DNA from: Branchiostoma floridae
Taxonomy: Eukaryota > Chordata > Leptocardii > Amphioxiformes > Branchiostomatidae
DNA: 61,799 nt
Direction: 5' to 3'
Assembly (NCBI RefSeq): GCF_000003815.2
Contig: NC_049984.1
Span: 1,204,761-1,266,559 of the forward strand
How positions within the stretch are numbered: the first letter of the stretch is position 1; each line of letters opens with the position of its first letter. Below the pieces are notes generated by a model that was given only the letters and a program-made list of their open reading frames with translations, made no database searches and was not told the DNA's origin. Shown piece by piece: positions 34,471 to 46,110 of the stretch. A program made the position numbers and the translations under genes.

Positions 34471-35760
34471 CCGTCCAGAAGCCGACCATCTTGCTCATCT
34501 CCTTGCGCAGATGCACCTTCTCCTCCAGGATTTCCATGAACTCCCTGAAGAGGGCGGGTTTGATTTGATACGTGCGCAGCTCGTACAGTTTGGGCCGGTC
34601 GTCCCCGCTGGTACCGAGAGAACCGGAGGTACAGAATCCAGACGTGCAGGCGGGAGGGGAACGCTTCAGCTGGGGACAAGGTTTGGGGGAATCCAGATGA
34701 GAAAGATTTCATTTTCATGCACCATTTCGTTGTATCACCACCACCGGCCAGTCCCGCGAGGGCTCAGTAGGTACTAGATTAAAATTTATTGAAATTGTAG
34801 ACAATGCAATACATGGCAAACCCACTGGGCAGCTTAGCTGATATTGAGTGCCAACACATGCAGATGTAGATGCTGACATCTTGTTGTTGGGGTAAGTTCC
34901 AACTCATTTCTAGTGTTGGTTAGTTAAAATTTAGTTTATCCATGATGACATCTTGTGTTTGAAACTGATTCAGTGTTACAATTTATGTTGCAAAACCAGT
35001 GTATCATACAGCATATAACAGCACGACGTGACACTAATAAAACACAAGTGATATAAATACAACACAATAGACCACAGCCACGTCCTATCAAAACGTACAA
35101 ATGCACAACAGATCTGGAAACATAAAAATCCAACTACATGGATTTGACGAAAATGCAGCCACTTTGTCATTGGTCGATCCAATAGTTGCCCTGAGTCAGG
35201 ATTGGCGTGACAACAGTAAATTTGAAAACACTGTCGAGAAGTATGTGTGCCGTCTAGCGACTTTTCAAATCATTGCAATCAAAACAAACAGTTTTAGTCC
35301 CAATAACACAACAAAGACAAGTCTTTAATTAACGTAGTTTCATGGCATTCAATTTTCTAGTTTTCCGTAGGGATCGTACATCGTCATCAGTAAGTTACGT
35401 TTGAGGTAAGTTGCATTTCATGTACTGTTATCTTCTCGATTTGCAAAACAGTAATTATATGTCACAATGCATGTGTGTACGGTGGGGGCGTTATTTTGTC
35501 GCAGGTCTATGATCATTAATTTGAGTAGGCATCTTTTGATATCTAAGGGGAGTCCCTGTGTTATACATCTTCTGGTACGGTACAAAGTGTGGCAAGAAAC
35601 GGTGTATTTTCTGCAGAGAAACAGAACTGTCCCCCTCCCCTCTCAACCTACTCCCGAGTTTCTGTGATGAGATATGACATATGCACACGCCATGTTCCCT
35701 TACCTGGGACCGGAGCTGCTGAAGCCCACACGACACCTGCCTCAGCATCGCGACGCGCAT
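34426..35760 (-). CDS. Duplicated NIPSNAP exons 1 and 2 (partial copy B)
   Basis: Exon 1B 35760-35704 (MRVAMLRQVSCGLQQLRSQ, donor GTAAGG, phase 0) and exon 2B 34669-34426 (KLYELRTYQIKP, MSKMVGFWTVDLGG, VVNMWEY, donor phase 1). Both are open, with intact splice sites. Exons 3-6 are not repeated: the DNA between 33223 and 34426 has none. Exon 2B could splice in phase to exon 3 at 31106, skipping copy A exons, which would make exons 1-2 alternative first-exon cassettes; otherwise this is a dead partial duplicate. Exon 2B has 18 extra bases (6 residues) relative to 2A. An LTR retrotransposon now lies 26 bp before its start codon. Confidence 0.75.
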
Positions 35761-35785
35761 TTTGTGTAGGAATCGACGGTTTGTA

Positions 35786-36130
35786 TGTTGTGTGTTGAGT
35801 GGATCCCCTCTGAGTTAATTGACCCCAGAAGTCCTATTCACCTTCATCTGGGGGGGTGTGTTGCCAGTTAGTGCAAAGCGTCCCCACGCCAGACCCCTGG
35901 GGTGGTGGAATGTCCCAGATATGGTACCAGCTAATTTGAATGCATAGCGTCCCCACGCCAGACCCCTGGGGTGGAGGTGGAGAGGAGAGATATAAATAGG
36001 GGAGTTCTGTTTTGGAGACACAGAATGGTAACATCATCGAGAGTGGAATAAACAAGTGTGAACTGCAAGACGTCTCCGAATCTTCAATCAAAAAAAGAAC
36101 CTGGATCCAATTTAGATCTTGGATCTAACA
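35786..36130 (+). repeat. 5' LTR
   Basis: TG...CA ended, 345 bp. It contains two direct copies of GCGTCCCCACGCCAGACC (about 35877 and 35948), a TATA-like GATATAAATAGGGG near 35990 and AATAAA near 36047. These would be promoter and polyadenylation signals. Confidence 0.95.
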
Positions 36131-36149
36131 TTGGCGTTGTCGGCAGGAT
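36131..36149 (+). promoter_or_regulatory. Primer-binding site
   Basis: Begins TTGG right after the LTR terminal CA; TGG pairs with the CCA end of a tRNA. Which tRNA is not determined. Confidence 0.7.
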
Positions 36150-36348
36150 TGGTAGACGCGGAGACTGACGCAATCGGAAGAGGATTTCAGTGGATTTCTG
36201 GAAGGTTTCATGGAGTTGAGAAGTTAACTTCAAACCCGCAAGATCCTGGGAACGGAAGACTGGGACAGTCGGAAGAAGTTCCAGAGGATTGCTGGGAGGT
36301 TTATGGTAGTTGAGAAGTACACTACCAATCTGCAGGAGTTGCAGGGAA

Positions 36349-36516
36349 NNNNNNNNNNNNNNNNNNNNNNNNNNNNNNNNNNNNNNNNNNNNNNNNNNNN
36401 NNNNNNNNNNNNNNNNNNNNNNNNNNNNNNNNNNNNNNNNNNNNNNNNNNNNNNNNNNNNNNNNNNNNNNNNNNNNNNNNNNNNNNNNNNNNNNNNNNNN
36501 NNNNNNNNNNNNNNNN
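36349..36516. other. Assembly gap inside the retrotransposon leader
   Basis: 168 N between the primer-binding site and gag. Confidence 0.95.
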
Positions 36517-36935
36517 CAGGACGAAGGCAGAGTTCAACGGAAGGGAAGGCAGTGCCCGGCAAGAGGATCTGTTCCTGGACTTTGAACACTTACAGTGTAG
36601 AACTGTAAGAGGAAAAAGGGAAATTTATTCCAAGGACAGATTCTGGAAGTTGAACAGTTGGTGGATTTACTGTTGTTTTCTGATACTGATTGTTGTTGTG
36701 TATTGCTGTGTATGTAGTCTTAATCCTGTCTGTACCCAGGAATTTGGAAACTTGATGGATTGCACATGTGGCTTTGACAGGTAGAGTTGAGGGCTCCGGG
36801 GGAGGTACATTGTTGTTCATTGTAGGTGCTTGTACCTGTTAGCAGTGTAAAGTTACATTCCTGAGGGCTGGTTCGTTAATACTAGGAATAGTACATTGAC
36901 CGTAGCTAGGGTAGGTCTCTAGATCTGAGCCAACC

Positions 36936-39900
36936 ATGGAGAGGTTTGTCAACCTTGGGAAGGAAATGGGCTATGAAGGTGTAGCACTGCAGGAGTTCGT
37001 GGCAAAACAACAAGAACTGGAGATCGCGAAGCAGGCTCTGGAGAGGGAGGAAAGGGCCCTTGAGCGTGAGGCTAGGAAGCAAGCCGAAGAGGCTAGGAAG
37101 CAAGCCGAAGAAGCTAAGAGGAAGCATGAAATAGAAATAGAAGAGATCAGATTTAAGCAGATGGAACACGCCCACCACCTTCACTGGCGGATCCAGAAAT
37201 TTGCTAAGGGGGGGGCGCGCACCATGACGCGGCCGAAGGCCGCGGCCGCGCAGCGCAAGCTGCGCGGGGGGAAAGCACGAGAGGGGGTTTCCCCCCTCTC
37301 GTTGGGGGGGTATGGGGGGCCTCCCCCAGAAAATTTATAAAAAATAGAGGCTCTCTGGTGCATTTTAGAGCCATATCTGAGCAAATTTGAGAAGCAAACT
37401 AACACTAACTTTTTGTCATGTCTGTGGCTGTCTAGTTCACTTCAGGGACATCTTTTACTATTTTTAGCAACTACAACTGAGGACAAACCTAACGAAGGAT
37501 AGTTCCTCCTTCTTAATATTCATAAATGACGCTACGCTACACAAACAATATCGCAAAATTATTTGTACCTGGCTGCCGATTTGCCTTTCTCCGTGAAGCG
37601 GCTCGCGCTCCTATAAAATCGCATAGAAATCTCGTGGGATCTGAGTGGCTTGCCGGAGACGATTTCGAAAGTGTCTTACGCATTTGAAAATGCATATATT
37701 TCGGACTCTTTTTGCTTCTGCGGTGGCAATTGATGACGATTATTATATAAATCGGGGGGAAATGACAACAAAAACGTCAGCACGGTCACCGCGGCGACTG
37801 ATCAGAACTGGAGTGGGGAGGGGGGTGTCGGCGCACGACGCCGATTTTCCCAAGGCGGGTTGCGTCTCTCTAAGCCGATGACGGACGATAGAAATCATCA
37901 GTTTATCAAAAATAATTAACTTCCGCTGATTTTCTGGAGATCTTACAAAATTTCCAGGCTCTTTCTATATTTTTGAGCGCCGATTTTGGCTAACAGCGAC
38001 CCACCAGTTTCTTGGGGAGAAATTGATGCGGCCGCGCTCGGCCGGGCGCCCCCGGGCCTTTACCGTAAGTTTACGTGACTCGGAAGACCCACTAGTAATT
38101 GCAAACTGCAAGTTTCTCTAAATAAGTACCAGAAAGTCTCCTTTCAAATAAGCGAATTAGTTTTATAACGTTGTCAATATTCTTGACGTAACTTCCGAAG
38201 ACCTCTAGTAGCCTTGGTTTATCTTGCCATTTTTTTTTTGCTAGCTGAAGGGGGAGGCGCGCGCCCTGCGCGCCTCCCCCTGGATCCGCGCGTGACCTTA
38301 ACCTAACCGCGCCCAAGGTGAAGATGGAAAATAATGACACAGATACCGGAAGCGCCGCAGCTAAGGCGAAGAAGCCCAGTCTGCCACCATTCAAGGAAGG
38401 GGAGGACATTGACAGTTACCTCCACCGGTTCGAACGGGTTGCAAGGGCGAGCGAGTGGAAGGAAAACACCTGGGCGCCATACCTCAGTGCCCTATTGTCC
38501 GGAGATGCACTGGAGGTGTACAGTAGGTTATCAGATAGCGACGCCGGCGACTACCAGAAGGTTAAGGAAGCCGTGCTCAAGCGCTATAAGTTGACGGAGA
38601 AGGGATACCGTGCTATGTTCCGTAACGAGGTCCCAAAATATGGAGAGAGTCCCGACCAGTACGTCACAAGGATAGGTAACTACCTGGATCGGTGGGTAGA
38701 CCTGTCAGGGACTCCGTCTACGTACGCAGGAATTCGCGAGCTGATAGTTAAGGAGCAGTTCCTGGACTCTTGTCCGGCAGACTTAGCCGTGTTCCTTGGT
38801 GAGAGAAAACCCAAAACGCTAGCAAAGCTAGAGGAATTGAGTGAACAGTTCCTATTGGCTCATGATCGGGATTTGTCGACAGGCGTACGTCCCCGTAGCT
38901 CGCCAAAGCCAAACCGCAAGCCTTACCCCAAGCTGTCAGCGAGGTCGGCGGCTCAGACCCCATCATCCGGAAGGAGCAGTTCTAACCGTGGTGGAAGTGA
39001 CGGAAGCTTCCCGTGGGAATGTCACTACTGCCATAAAACAGGTCACAAGAAGGCAGACTGTCCCCGGAGAAAGGAGACAGCGCTTAAGAAGAGTATGTTC
39101 GCCCACGGGCGCTACAAGTTCTGGGATGAAGCCTTGGGGGAGGAGAACGAGTATTGCAGCTCCGGTCTGGTGAACGGCCAGCGTGTGAAGGTATACCGCG
39201 ACACAGGCAGTTCGATGACATACGTCAACCGCAGACTCGTGCCCAGTAACGCGTACCAGGAAGACAGCATCAAGGTTCGGCTGGCTAACGGAACTGTTGA
39301 TACCATTCCCACAGCTCAGGTTGAGCTGGAAGTAGGAGGCACCAGGAAGAAGGTAGAGGTAGGGGTGATGGACACGCCCTACCCGGTGTTGTTAGGTAAC
39401 GACTACGAGATGGCATGCGTCGCCACTAGGGCTCAGACCAAGAAACAAGAAGCGCTTGCGAGGAAAGTGGCCGAAGATGAGAAGAGAACAGGCGTTAGAC
39501 CGAGCCCACTCGTCCTAGAGCAGGACGAGGAAGATATCCAGTCAGAAGAAGAAGACAGTGCTTCAAGTAGACAGGAAGAAATAGTCGCACAACCACCAAC
39601 GGTGTTCGATGTGAAACCTGAGGAGTTGCGGAAGCAGCAACTCAAAGACGTGTCACTACAGTCAGCATGGGAGGATGCTGTGAGCGAAGTACAAGCCAAG
39701 GAACTGGAGACGTGCTTCGTGAAGAACAGGGATGGATTCCTCATGAGGAAGTGGACGCAGTTACCGAAGCATGGCCCAGCCACTGAGGGTAGCCAGGCGG
39801 TGATGCAGGTGGTGGTACCTGCCGTCCACAGACAGGAGGTTCTTAGACTGGCCCACTCCATCCCACTATCAGGTCACATGGGGATCGCACGCACCAAAGA

Positions 39901-42376
39901 GCGTGTTCTGAAGCATTTCTATTGGCCGGGGGTGATCCGGGATGTGAAGAAGTTCCGCAGGAGTTGTCCGGAATGCCAGAAGACAGCCACCCGCCGTGCC
40001 GATGACAGACATACCATGGTATGCCCACCAGTAATTGGGGAGCCATTTCGAAGGCTAGGCATAGATATTGTAGGCCCATTACCACGTTCAAATTCTGGGA
40101 ACAAGTATGTCCTCACTATCATCGATCATGCCACCAGGTTTCCGGAGGCCGTAGCCATGCCTTCGATGGAGGCGGAAAGGGTGGTTAAGGAGTTGATTAC
40201 ATTCTTCACTCGTGTTGGCATCCCTGAGGAGATCCTAAGTGACCAGGGGGCCAACTTTATGGCCGCCATAACTACGCAAATGTGTGAACGATTGGGAATC
40301 GCTAAGATATGGACATCTCCCTACCATCCGCAAACGAACGGAATGTGTGAAAGGTTCAACGGCACGATGAAGACGATGCTCAGGAAGCTGGTTGATGAGA
40401 AAGCGACAGATTGGGATGAGTATCTCCCATATGTCTGCTTTGCATACAGGGATAGCCCATGTGTGTCCACGGGATTCTCGCCATTCGAGTTAGCATACGG
40501 ACGACAGGTCAGAGGCCCGCTGAGGGTCCTACAGGAGACCTGGCTCAACGCTCCAGAACCAGAAGAAGATGTAGCCGAGTACATCACCGAGGTGAAGAAC
40601 CGCCTTGAATGGGTGAAGGAATGGTCCATGCAGATGCAGGAAGAGAAGAAACAGAAGTCAAAACTCTGGTATGACAAGAAGGCCAGAGACCGCGAGTACG
40701 AACCGGGTCAAGATGTTCTTGTCCTGTTGCCCACCTCTGCAAGCAAACTGAAGAAGCAGTGGGCCGGGCCGTATAAGATCTCACGTAAAATGAGCGACGT
40801 CAACTATGAAGTAGACACAGGGCGTCGTGTCAAGAGGAAGAGGATCTACCATGTCAACCTTCTACGTCCATGGGAGAAGCCTGTACAGATTGCAGCTTTC
40901 GCCGGGGCCGAGGACGAATTTGGAGGTGAGGTTCATGGACTAGAGTGGACAAGCGAAGAAGAGGACTTGTCCAAAATCACGTATGGGAAGCAGTTATCCC
41001 AGGAACAGTTGAAGCAGGTGCAGGAGGTAGTGCGGAGGCATGCGAAGGTGTTCTCTACGATGCCAGGTCGGACCAATATGGCGAAGATGGACATTCAAAC
41101 CCATCAGGAAGAGCCAGTTATCCAGAAACCGTACCCCCTCCCACATGCAGTCAGACCAACCCTGAAGAAGGAACTAGATACCCTGGTGGAAGAAGGGATC
41201 ATAGTGGAGTCGGACAGTCCGTACTGTGCGCCAGTAGTCCTTGTCGGGAAGAGAGACGGAGGAACGCGCATGTGCGTAGACTACCGGAAGTTGAACGCTG
41301 AGACAGTAGCGGATAAGTATCCCATGCCGAGGGTGGAAGAGCTGGTAGATAAAGTCGGAGCGTCCAAGTACATCACGGTGATAGACCTCACCAAGGGATT
41401 CTACCAGATCCCTCTGACGGATGCCGCACGTCGTAAGTCCGCGTTTCAAACAGCGTTCGGACATTTTGAGTTCACTCGTGCTCCGTTTGGCCTGAAGAAC
41501 TCTCCTGCCTGTTTCCAGAGGATGATGGATAAGCTCCTCAAGGGGGCGGAGGAGTTCGCCAGAGCCTTTATGGACGACATCATCGTCGGTAGCGACAAGT
41601 GGGAAGACCATCTCCTTCACTTAGATGAGGTGCTGTCCCGGCTGGAACTAGCACTGCTCACAGTCAAGCCATCAAAGTGCTGTGTAGGTGTTCCAAGAGC
41701 AGAGTACTTGGGGAAAATGATAGGACAGGGAGAGGTCTCCCCTACCACCAGCAAGGTGGCGGCTATTCAAGCCACCCCAATCCCGAAGACCAAGAAAGGG
41801 GTGCGCGCCTTCTTGGGAATCGTGAATTACTATCGGGATTTTATCCCTAACATGGCTACCATATCAGCCCCCTTAACTGATCTGTTGAAGAAAGGCCAGC
41901 CCAATGAAGTCAGCTGGAATGGGGATTGCGGAAGAGCCTTCCTAAAGCTGAAGGAAGTACTAAGCTCCACACCGGTGCTGATCATGGCGGATCACACCAA
42001 GCCGTTTGTGGTGCAGGTAGATGCCAGTGAAACAGGAATCGGAGCAGTGCTGTCTCAGGTGGATGACATGGGGCGAGATAGACCAGTGGCATACCGAAGC
42101 AAGAAGTTGAGTGAGACCCAACAGCGCTGGTCCACCATCGAGAAGGAGTGCTATGCCATAGTGTTCGCTGTAGAGCAGTTCCGGTACTATCTGTATGGGC
42201 GGTCCTTCACGATTCAGACGGACCATAAGCCCCTGTCATGGTTGGCTCAGGTAAGAGACAGGAACAGGAAGTTGATGCGCTGGAGTCTTGCACTGCAGGA
42301 ATATGATGTGATGTATACTCATAAGAAGGGAGTGGATAACGCTAACGCGGATGCGCTAAGCAGGGCATGGCAGTAG
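36936..42376 (+). pseudogene. gag-pol frame of the Gmr1-like element, split by a DNA transposon
   Basis: Begins at ATG 36936 (Kozak-like ACCATGG), with a coiled-coil-rich gag N-terminus to 37181. It is then interrupted by a 1113-bp insertion and continues from 38300 to the TAG at 42374. The frame is continuous across the junction if the insertion and one ACCTT copy are left out, about 1440 residues. Numbering from the internal ATG at 38324: CCHC zinc knuckle 233-246; protease D293 (DTGSS); integrase H511, H518, C548, C551, then D581, D640, E676 (35-residue spacing) and a GPY motif at 815-817; reverse transcriptase D1021 and MDD 1083-1085; RNase H D1233. All catalytic residues are present. An internal GTG (38318) precedes 38324; ATG is preferred. 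Confidence 0.9.
37182..38294. mobile_element. Non-autonomous DNA transposon inserted in gag
   Basis: Ends CACTGGCGGATCCAG and CTGGATCCGCGCGTG are inverted (13 of 15 match) and flanked by ACCTT on both sides (37177-37181, 38295-38299). The terminal GGCGGATCC word resembles hAT ends, but the duplication seen is 5 bp rather than 8, so the class is uncertain. The interior is GC-rich near both ends, with a strong hairpin at 38250-38280, and encodes no transposase. Confidence 0.8.
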
Positions 42377-42609
42377 GGTAACTATGTAATAGTACGCGTG
42401 GAATTGAACTGGCATATTAAGGATCAGAATAGAGGTGATGTGTGTAATCACAAATCGAGATGATAGACGTAACTTGAGTAGAGAAATATAGCCAGTGAGA
42501 TACAATTGTTAGCAAGGTAGTTGCAATGTAGACTTGTTATATGTACTGACTATATGTTCTTAAAGTTAGACCTCAACACTGTTATCAGAAATAACCCTGT
42601 AGTGTTATA

Positions 42610-42622
42610 TTCTTGGGGGAGG
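42610..42622 (+). promoter_or_regulatory. Polypurine tract
   Basis: TTCTTGGGGGAGG directly abuts the 3' LTR and would prime plus-strand DNA synthesis. Confidence 0.8.
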
Positions 42623-42969
42623 TGTTGTGTGTTGAGTGGATCCCCTCTGAGTTAATTGACCCCAGAAGTCCTATTCACCTTCATCTGGGGGGGGGGGTGT
42701 TGCCAGTTAGTGCAAAGCGTCCCCACGCCAGACCCCTGGGGTGGTGGAATGTCCCAGATATGGTACCAGCTAATTTGAATGCATAGCGTCCCCACGCCAG
42801 ACCCCTGGGGTGGAGGTGGAGAGGAGAGATATAAATAGGGGAGTTCTGTTTTGGAGACACAGAATGGTAACATCATCGAGAGTGGAATAAACAAGTGTGA
42901 ACTGCAAGACGTCTCCGAATCTTCAATCAAAAAAAGAACCTGGATCCAATTTAGATCTTGGATCTAACA
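42623..42969 (+). repeat. 3' LTR
   Basis: 347 bp, near-identical to the 5' LTR; the visible difference is the G/T run after CATCT. Confidence 0.95.
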
Positions 42970-43057
42970 TTGTATATCGAATATCGGCCCTTGTAGCAGC
43001 TTGTAGAGGTGTTATCTTGGCGCTAATGGCGTGCGTGACGTGTGACTGTTTGATACC

Positions 43058-44743
43058 GGGTTCGATGAAAGAGCTGGGCTGTCTACCTGGGCTGTCTACC
43101 TGGGCTGTCTACCTGGCCTGGCTATCACGTCAGGCTACTCAGATCCCCCCATTTATAGCCCCATCATATGGGACTCAGCTGATTGACAGGCATAGTAATT
43201 GCTAATCTCCATCCTGCCAGTGACCTGAGGCTGGCCTGTCCATCTGCCGGGACCACTGGCTGGGCCCTTCGGGAATGTGTCTTGTAGGACAGAAAATATC
43301 AGCTCGCACAACAAGAAAGACGAGCATAAATCACTGTAAAGCTAAAGTTGTACTGACCAAGGGGGGTATAATTACATGTACCTCCTTGATCTCTATACTA
43401 GTATGCCATATTGACATATACACTCTCGGTCAGGTTTCTCCCCATAATTTTTAGTATATAAGTGGAGAGACTGGCAAAAATGACCTGACGGTAAGATGAC
43501 TATTTTTTGGAAAACCTAATCTTATTTTCTGACAAGCTGAGATTGTAAAGTGTAAAGATTGTGAAGTAAACACGTTTGCGCTGTTTAAGTGTTTTCATGA
43601 AAATGGGATCATTTTGCAATGACAGAATGTGTCAAGTTCTCCGAGAATAATAGCAATTCCTTTAACAATAGTTAAAACTATTGTTTTGATCATCGCCCAT
43701 TCACAAGTTTTTGCAGCCAATGCTGATTGGAAAAGTGACACCGATTGGCACAACAATCTGTGAATTGTCATGAATTTTAGCAAACCCAACCAGGAAAATA
43801 GGAAGAAACACACTAAATTTTAAAAGTAGTAACGTTATAGTGGTGCTGGGCCAGGAACATAATGGAGGGCCGCCCTTGTTCCATCCTCTGGGGAGGACCT
43901 TGTCGGTAGTCACATAGCCTTTTAGATTGTTATCCACTGGACAATTTTTGTGTCCAGGACAGAGCCCAATCCTCTCCTTCCACTGCCAATAATCTCTCCA
44001 ACCCCTTTGTACAATTGGATGGAGTGGGGAAAGTCCTGTATCACCAGCACAGCTTTTGTGACATGTCAAAGGATATGAACACAGGACCTTTGTTTTCTAG
44101 GTCAAACATTTACACAACACAACAAGGTAGGAGTCCGAGAAGATTGGCCAGGCAAGATTTCACCACAGGGCCATATATGAACAAACAAAATACTAAGTAA
44201 TTACTAGCTTGCAATTTTCAGACCAATCTAGTACATATACTAGTAATGCCATATTGCCGTTTACCGTTATAAAATCTTTTTGCAAAATAGAATGATAAAG
44301 GAGTATCTTCTAGACTAGGTTTTATATAACATGTGAAATCGGAGTCATTTGTTACTTTGCAAATACTTCATTTTAGGAATAGTCCTGACTAACAGCTTTT
44401 AGGAATACATGTAGTCCTGCAATGCAAGACTAAACAGCTTCAAAATTAAGATCTAGGACACATCCCCATTATTATTACTACACACAGTGCTGGTACTTGT
44501 GTTCCTGCAAGGAATGCCTCCCAGACACATTCCCAAAGGGCCCAGCCAGTGGTGTACATGGACAGGCCAGCCTCAGGTCACTGGCAGCTTGGAGATTAGC
44601 AATTACTATGCCTGTCAATCAGCTGAGTGCCATATGATGAGGCTATGAATGGGGGGATCTGAGTAGCCTGACGTGATAGCCAGGCCAGGTAGACAGCCCA
44701 GGTAGACAGCCCAGGTAGACAGCCCAGCTCTTTCATCAAACCC
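43058..44743. mobile_element. 1.7-kb fold-back transposon with 9-bp target duplication
   Basis: Long inverted arms (about 43058-43300 and 44500-44743) start GGGTTCGATGAAAGAGC and end GCTCTTTCATCAAACCC, flanked by TTTGATACC at 43049-43057 and 44744-44752. Each arm has three tandem CTGTCTACCTGGG-type units near its end. The 1.2-kb interior has no recognisable transposase. A 9-bp duplication with long arms fits Mutator-like or Merlin elements. Confidence 0.8.
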
Positions 44744-44871
44744 TTTGATACCAGAACCGGCCGAACAACATCTGACCCTCAGGACCCCTCAGCTGTCATT
44801 CAGTCACGGGGTCATGGTGGACATAACGACTGGCAGGTCCTCATCTCAGTTATGTCGTCACAGAAAGCTTC

Positions 44872-45071
44872 TAGTCTCTACCAGACTCCGGATCGCTGGA
44901 AAATCGTAGAAATGGAACAAATAGAGAGGAATATAACCGGCCAGGGAACAGCTCGCGATCCCGACGATCGCGTGCTGTTCCCTGGCCGGTTATATTCCTC
45001 TGGCCGGCTTACTCCTCTGATTTGTTCCATTTCTACGATTTTTCCAGCGATCCGGAGTTTGGTAGAGACTA
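44872..45071. mobile_element. Palindromic MITE, TAGTCTCTACC family, copy B
   Basis: Same insertion as 33444-33645, with the same flanks (GAAAGCTTC before, GAAAGCTCC after), carried along by the segmental duplication. Confidence 0.85.
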
Positions 45072-45334
45072 GAAAGCTCCCCAAATCCGACCAGTGGGGA
45101 TGTCATCTCAAATTCGAAGCCCGAGACTGTTGCTGATTGGGCGCGGCGGGGGTGTGTCCTCGGTTGGATTGGTTAGTGAAAAAATTTGAATTCTTTTTCG
45201 GAAAGTGCAGAGGGACTGTGTCTAAAAAACTCCACAAACGTACTGCATGGTCCTCGTCTCGTTTGTTTTTATAGGATGATATTGTCAAAATCCAGTGGTT
45301 TTAATGACCTAACATGCACAACGAGTTTACGAAT

Positions 45335-46110
45335 GTTTGTTTGAACCTTTATTTGTTCATGAAAGCTCAAATCGCCCTGCGGGCCGCTTTTCATTGAGGT
45401 CATGAGGGATGAGGCAAGGGTCAGACAAGGTATATAACAGAGATACATCGTTTAGAGTCCTTATAAGTCCTATAAGTCTATATACACAATTTTTACATAC
45501 ATACAAAACAAATGTGTACTGCAGCCCAAACTGGCTGATCTGATGAATTACGCAACAAATTCACAAATATACATAAAGGTTTCTGTTATCTGCTAACATC
45601 TGTTGCTCATAAATCCCTACACATTTTAAAAATGTCGGCGAAGACAATAAAATCGGAAAGTTCCAGTGTCTATTTTGGCAAGATATTTACAAGTCCTGAT
45701 TATAGAGGCTTATCACCTGACGCATAAATGACTTCTTTCATTCTTAGAGTTCTGCATGTGGTGTCATGTGATGTTTTCACACTGTTGTGCGCTTTTTGAA
45801 CATACATTATTCATATGTACACACTTCTGTCGGGGGAAAACAACAGGGGCGTTGTGCACAATCTGTTTTGTGTCCCCCTCCAGCCATTGTGCACGTAATA
45901 AGTCTAATAAGGAACGATAACATACTATCCGAAAAATCTACAAGATGATTTTAAAAATTTGTGTACACACACACGGAGTTCATGGCATGTTCCATATAAA
46001 TTTATCATCCTTTGTATTATATATATATACTGACCGTGCAGGCATTTGCAATCAATGCATAGAAATGTCCAGCTTTCCGTTTCCATTCTAACAGGTTCCA
46101 TCAACTCTTA
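45335..46110 (-). mobile_element. LINE 3' end (non-coding), 5'-truncated
   Basis: On the minus strand it ends in a CATGAACAAATAAAGGTTC-like tail. CCTCATGACCTCAATG and GCGGGCCGCTTTTCA-type words recur at 58606-58750. It interrupts the NIPSNAP copy B duplicate, whose homology to copy A resumes at about 46115 (CCAGATAGACAGTCA, GAAATGTTTCATCAGTAGAC). No ORF remains. Confidence 0.55.

Larger units (their letters stand above)
35781..42974 (+). mobile_element. Full-length Ty3/Gypsy-class LTR retrotransposon, Gmr1-like
   Basis: Two LTRs (35786-36130 and 42623-42969), a 5-bp duplication TTGTA on both outer sides, a primer-binding site directly after the 5' LTR (TTGGCGTTGTCGGCAGGAT), a polypurine tract GGGGGAGG directly before the 3' LTR, and one gag-pol frame. 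The LTRs differ essentially only in a G-run, so insertion was recent. Domain order is gag, protease, integrase, reverse transcriptase, RNase H, as in Ty1/Copia, although the sequences are Gypsy-type. That order defines the Gmr1 group known from deuterostomes. No envelope gene: only 246 bp separate the stop codon from the 3' LTR. Confidence 0.95.

Noticed and set aside
34426-35760. A second complete NIPSNAP gene
   Set aside because: Only exons 1 and 2 are duplicated; no exon 3-6 counterpart exists between 33223 and 34426.
35815-36091. Minus-strand open frames in the 5' LTR (and the matching ones at 42652-42930)
   Set aside because: They arise from the duplicated GC-rich LTR motif and are antisense to the retrotransposon; no independent support.
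42377-42622. An envelope gene, making the LTR element a retrovirus-like agent
   Set aside because: Only 246 bp lie between the pol stop and the 3' LTR and they have no substantial frame.
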